Below are positions 61,813-64,000 of a DNA stretch of 64,000 nt, one piece after another; the first letter of the stretch is position 1; each line of letters opens with the position of its first letter. A program made the position numbers and the translations under genes. Below the pieces are notes generated by a model. It was given only the letters and a program-made list of their open reading frames with translations, did no database searches and was not told where the DNA came from. Source of the stretch: Ichthyenterobacterium magnum (GTDB lineage Bacteria > Bacteroidota > Bacteroidia > Flavobacteriales > Flavobacteriaceae); assembly GCF_003610635.1 (NCBI RefSeq), contig NZ_RAQJ01000004.1, positions 124,001-188,000 on the forward strand, given 5' to 3'.

Positions 61813-64000
61813 CTATTGTTTTACTAGCTTTAAAGTTTCTTTTGTGTTTTTAGTAGCAATCTCAATAAAATAAATTCCAGAAGCAACATTTGTTAAATCT
61901 ATTTCTTTATTCAATTGCATTTTAGAAAGATTAACACCTTTAATAAATCGTCCGTTAATATCATAAATTTTCGCATCCTCTAAACTAATATTAGAAGCTT
62001 TTTGTAAAGTGAACAATCCTTGAGATGGATTTGGAAAAATCTTAATACTATTTTTTATACTAAACTCGTCTGTAGATAAAACTTCAGCTGAACAGTTATA
62101 AACCACTATGTCATCTACATACCAACCTATTCTCCCATTACAACCATCTGTACCAAACTCCCATCTAAATTGAATTTCAGAATTGGCAACAACTCCCAAA
62201 GCAGATAAATTTACAACACTCGTTCCCCAACTTCCTAATAAAGAACCTTCATCAAATCCCGTAAATGCGTCTTCACCCTGCATTGGGTTATTATTTCCTT
62301 CTCCTGTTGTATTTAAGCTTCTATTATATGCGTTCACTAAAAATGCAGATGCAGGAACTAAAAGCCACTCACCTCCATCTACACTAAACTTTATGTTTCC
62401 TCCATCCCAATCTGTTTCAGTTGCTACATAATGGTCAAATGCCAAATCAAAAGTCCCAACTACTATATTAGGCATTGTAATTATTGGGCTTTCTAAACGC
62501 ATGATACCATTTTCTAAATCAGTATTGCAATTTCCTATAACTGGATCTACTGCAAATATGGCACTTCCAACTCTACTATCTGGTAATTGAGTATCAAGCA
62601 CCCAATCTCTAGACGACCAAGTAGCAGCATTTGTTGGTAATTGACTAAAAGACCAACCATCTGTACCAGATTCCCAATCTTCATAAAAAATTCTTCCCGT
62701 AGTTGCAGCAGCACATAATGGGTCTGAAACTCCTAAAACTGGAGTAAAGCCACAGGCATCTGGATCTAATCTCATTTCTACAGCTAATATTGCTTTTGCT
62801 ACTTGCAAACAATCGGCAGTGTTAATAACTTCACCTGAAGGTCCAGAAGCAACACTTGTTGTCGATAACCCTTCTAGGTTAATGCCTATTAAATCATTAC
62901 ATGAAGCTTCTAACGCATCAGCTAGAACAGCAAAATCACTTGTTGATGTTAAGTAGGCACTTTGGGCTCTCCAAAAAATATGAGCTGCTTTGGTAAAACC
63001 AATGGCATTAATTATTTGTCCGTTATAAGTTCCACCATCTACAAGAAGTGCGTAAGCATGATTAGGTATTCCTGAGTTAGAATGCACACCACCATTATCA
63101 TTAAAAGCAAAATCACAAGCATATTGCACGTCTGTTACTTTCCCTGGATCTCCATTACACGTTGGATCCCACATATCTCTAATTGGGTTTCCAAAAGCAT
63201 TGGCATCTTCACCCATTCTCCAACGAACAGAACTGGAGCAACCCGTTCTTAACGATAAATCTTCACCTAAATCTTCATAGTTATTTAAGAGATCTACTGT
63301 TTCTCCCCAAATATCTGAATACGATTCATTAATTGCGCCAGACTGATATGCATAAACTAAACCGCTAGTATATTGCGTATAAGCATGTCCCCATTCATGT
63401 GCAACCACATCATCTGAAGCTGTGCCAGTACAATAGTTAGCTGTAACACCATTCCAGCTTGCATTAGGACAATTTATATTTGGATTATTATTTATAGTTC
63501 TCATTATTGCATCTGCTCCATCATAAGATGCATAATTAAAAGTATTGTTAAATAAATTATACATATGTGCAGAAGCTTCAATTTCATTCTGTTGCCATTG
63601 GTCTAGTGCGCCAGGAAATTGATTTCCTTCTTGCCAAATTAAATTAGATGTATCGTTTTCATAAAGCTCTCTACTTAAAGCATGGGCTATACCAGTAAAC
63701 TGTTCAACCAAATTACCTGTATGCGCATCTATAAATAAAAACTCCCTTACATCAATATTGTTTCTTACTTCAACTTCATAAACTAAATGTTTTGATTCTA
63801 CATAACCCTGAGCTAAACCTTTTGGAAACACATAAAGTTTTGTACTATAAACTTCAATTTGAGTACCAGAATTATTAATATTTTGATTATTAACATAATT
63901 CAAGGCTTTATTGCTTGCTTCTACACTATTTATTTGAGGCACTGAATTGAGTTTTATATTATCTATAAAATTTCCATTTACTGCTGTTAGTTTATTTTCT
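61813..64000 (-). CDS. Secreted M4 (thermolysin-like) metallopeptidase with T9SS sorting domain, partial
   Basis: About 728 residues are visible; the frame is open to the right edge, so the start and signal peptide are outside the window. The propeptide part ('VYEVEVRNNIDVREFLFIDA') is followed by the M4 catalytic domain with zinc motif HEWGH in 'VVAHEWGHAYTQYTSGLVY' and the third ligand in 'GAINESYSDIWGE'. The later 'GVHSNSGIPNHAYALL' holds the catalytic His of M4_C. Near residues 430-640 of the visible part is a jelly-roll-like region, and the C-terminal 'IFPNPSQGLFTL' begins a type IX sorting domain. It is exported to the surface as a general protease. Confidence 0.93.
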   Translation of the reverse strand, partial: ENKLTAVNGNFIDNIKLNSVPQINSVEASNKALNYVNNQNINNSGTQIEVYSTKLYVFPKGLAQGYVESKHLVYEVEVRNNIDVREFLFIDAHTGNLVEQFTGIAHALSRELYENDTSNLIWQEGNQFPGALDQWQQNEIEASAHMYNLFNNTFNYASYDGADAIMRTINNNPNINCPNASWNGVTANYCTGTASDDVVAHEWGHAYTQYTSGLVYAYQSGAINESYSDIWGETVDLLNNYEDLGEDLSLRTGCSSSVRWRMGEDANAFGNPIRDMWDPTCNGDPGKVTDVQYACDFAFNDNGGVHSNSGIPNHAYALLVDGGTYNGQIINAIGFTKAAHIFWRAQSAYLTSTSDFAVLADALEASCNDLIGINLEGLSTTSVASGPSGEVINTADCLQVAKAILAVEMRLDPDACGFTPVLGVSDPLCAAATTGRIFYEDWESGTDGWSFSQLPTNAATWSSRDWVLDTQLPDSRVGSAIFAVDPVIGNCNTDLENGIMRLESPIITMPNIVVGTFDLAFDHYVATETDWDGGNIKFSVDGGEWLLVPASAFLVNAYNRSLNTTGEGNNNPMQGEDAFTGFDEGSLLGSWGTSVVNLSALGVVANSEIQFRWEFGTDGCNGRIGWYVDDIVVYNCSAEVLSTDEFSIKNSIKIFPNPSQGLFTLQKASNISLEDAKIYDINGRFIKGVNLSKMQLNKEIDLTNVASGIYFIEIATKNTKETLKLVKQ

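Overview
The window is a stretch of an AT-rich chromosome from a member of the Flavobacteriaceae (Bacteroidota). Several things point there: C-terminal T9SS sorting domains on secreted proteins, SxxC-type lipoproteins, A-rich leaders without Shine-Dalgarno sequences, -7 boxes of the TAnnTTTG type, LytS/LytTR two-component genes, an RteC-type regulator and an IntDOT-like tyrosine recombinase. The genus cannot be fixed from the sequence alone.

Layout. Positions 1-6.7 kb are core chromosome: the end of a head-GIN-like protein, an M2 peptidase lipoprotein, a giant VCBS/ASPIC lipoprotein and thioredoxin reductase. About 6807-34601 is a 27.8 kb integrative element inserted in the 3' end of a tRNA-Pro(UGG) gene. 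Its ends are a perfect 16 bp direct repeat, and the integrase sits next to the intact tRNA. From 34.6 kb to the end is core chromosome again: sugar dehydrogenase, udk-ftsB-methylmalonyl-CoA mutase, fatty-acid and regulator genes, M16 peptidase, parAB-dapB-lepB, two rhomboids, mutL, ribH, a TPR protein, recF, cspA and a secreted M4 metalloprotease cut by the window edge.

The element, left to right: (i) a small DNA-binding-like protein; (ii) a four-gene + strand cassette (a 251-residue protein, a DUF5675 protein and two tiny membrane proteins) that could be a virion/lysis-type module; (iii) about 570 bp of non-coding DNA holding four consecutive long stem-loops; (iv) a minus-strand run that looks like a defence operon: an AbiE-like antitoxin/toxin pair with two near-identical palindromic operators, then a protein with both a MORC/Hsp90-like and a histidine-kinase-like ATPase domain, a receiver-domain protein, an unknown 262-residue protein and an adenine DNA methylase; (v) a replication-type module (HTH protein, winged-helix-like protein, DnaC-like ATPase) decorated with three different REP-like palindromes, one of them inserted in frame inside the ATPase; (vi) an RteC-like regulator without a normal start codon; (vii) surface cargo: a serine hydrolase, two YadA-like/peptidase-S74 proteins, a T9SS protein and a lipoprotein; (viii) a GAF kinase/7TM kinase/LytTR regulator operon; (ix) a CPBP membrane protein and the integrase. 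No relaxase or conjugation genes were seen.

The most interesting object is the 9.6-15.8 kb dual-ATPase/receiver/unknown/methylase cluster, possibly co-transcribed with the AbiE-like pair. It resembles a signal-transducing defence system, and I cannot match it to a named one. The hairpin array and the putative virion/lysis cassette next to it are the next things to check.
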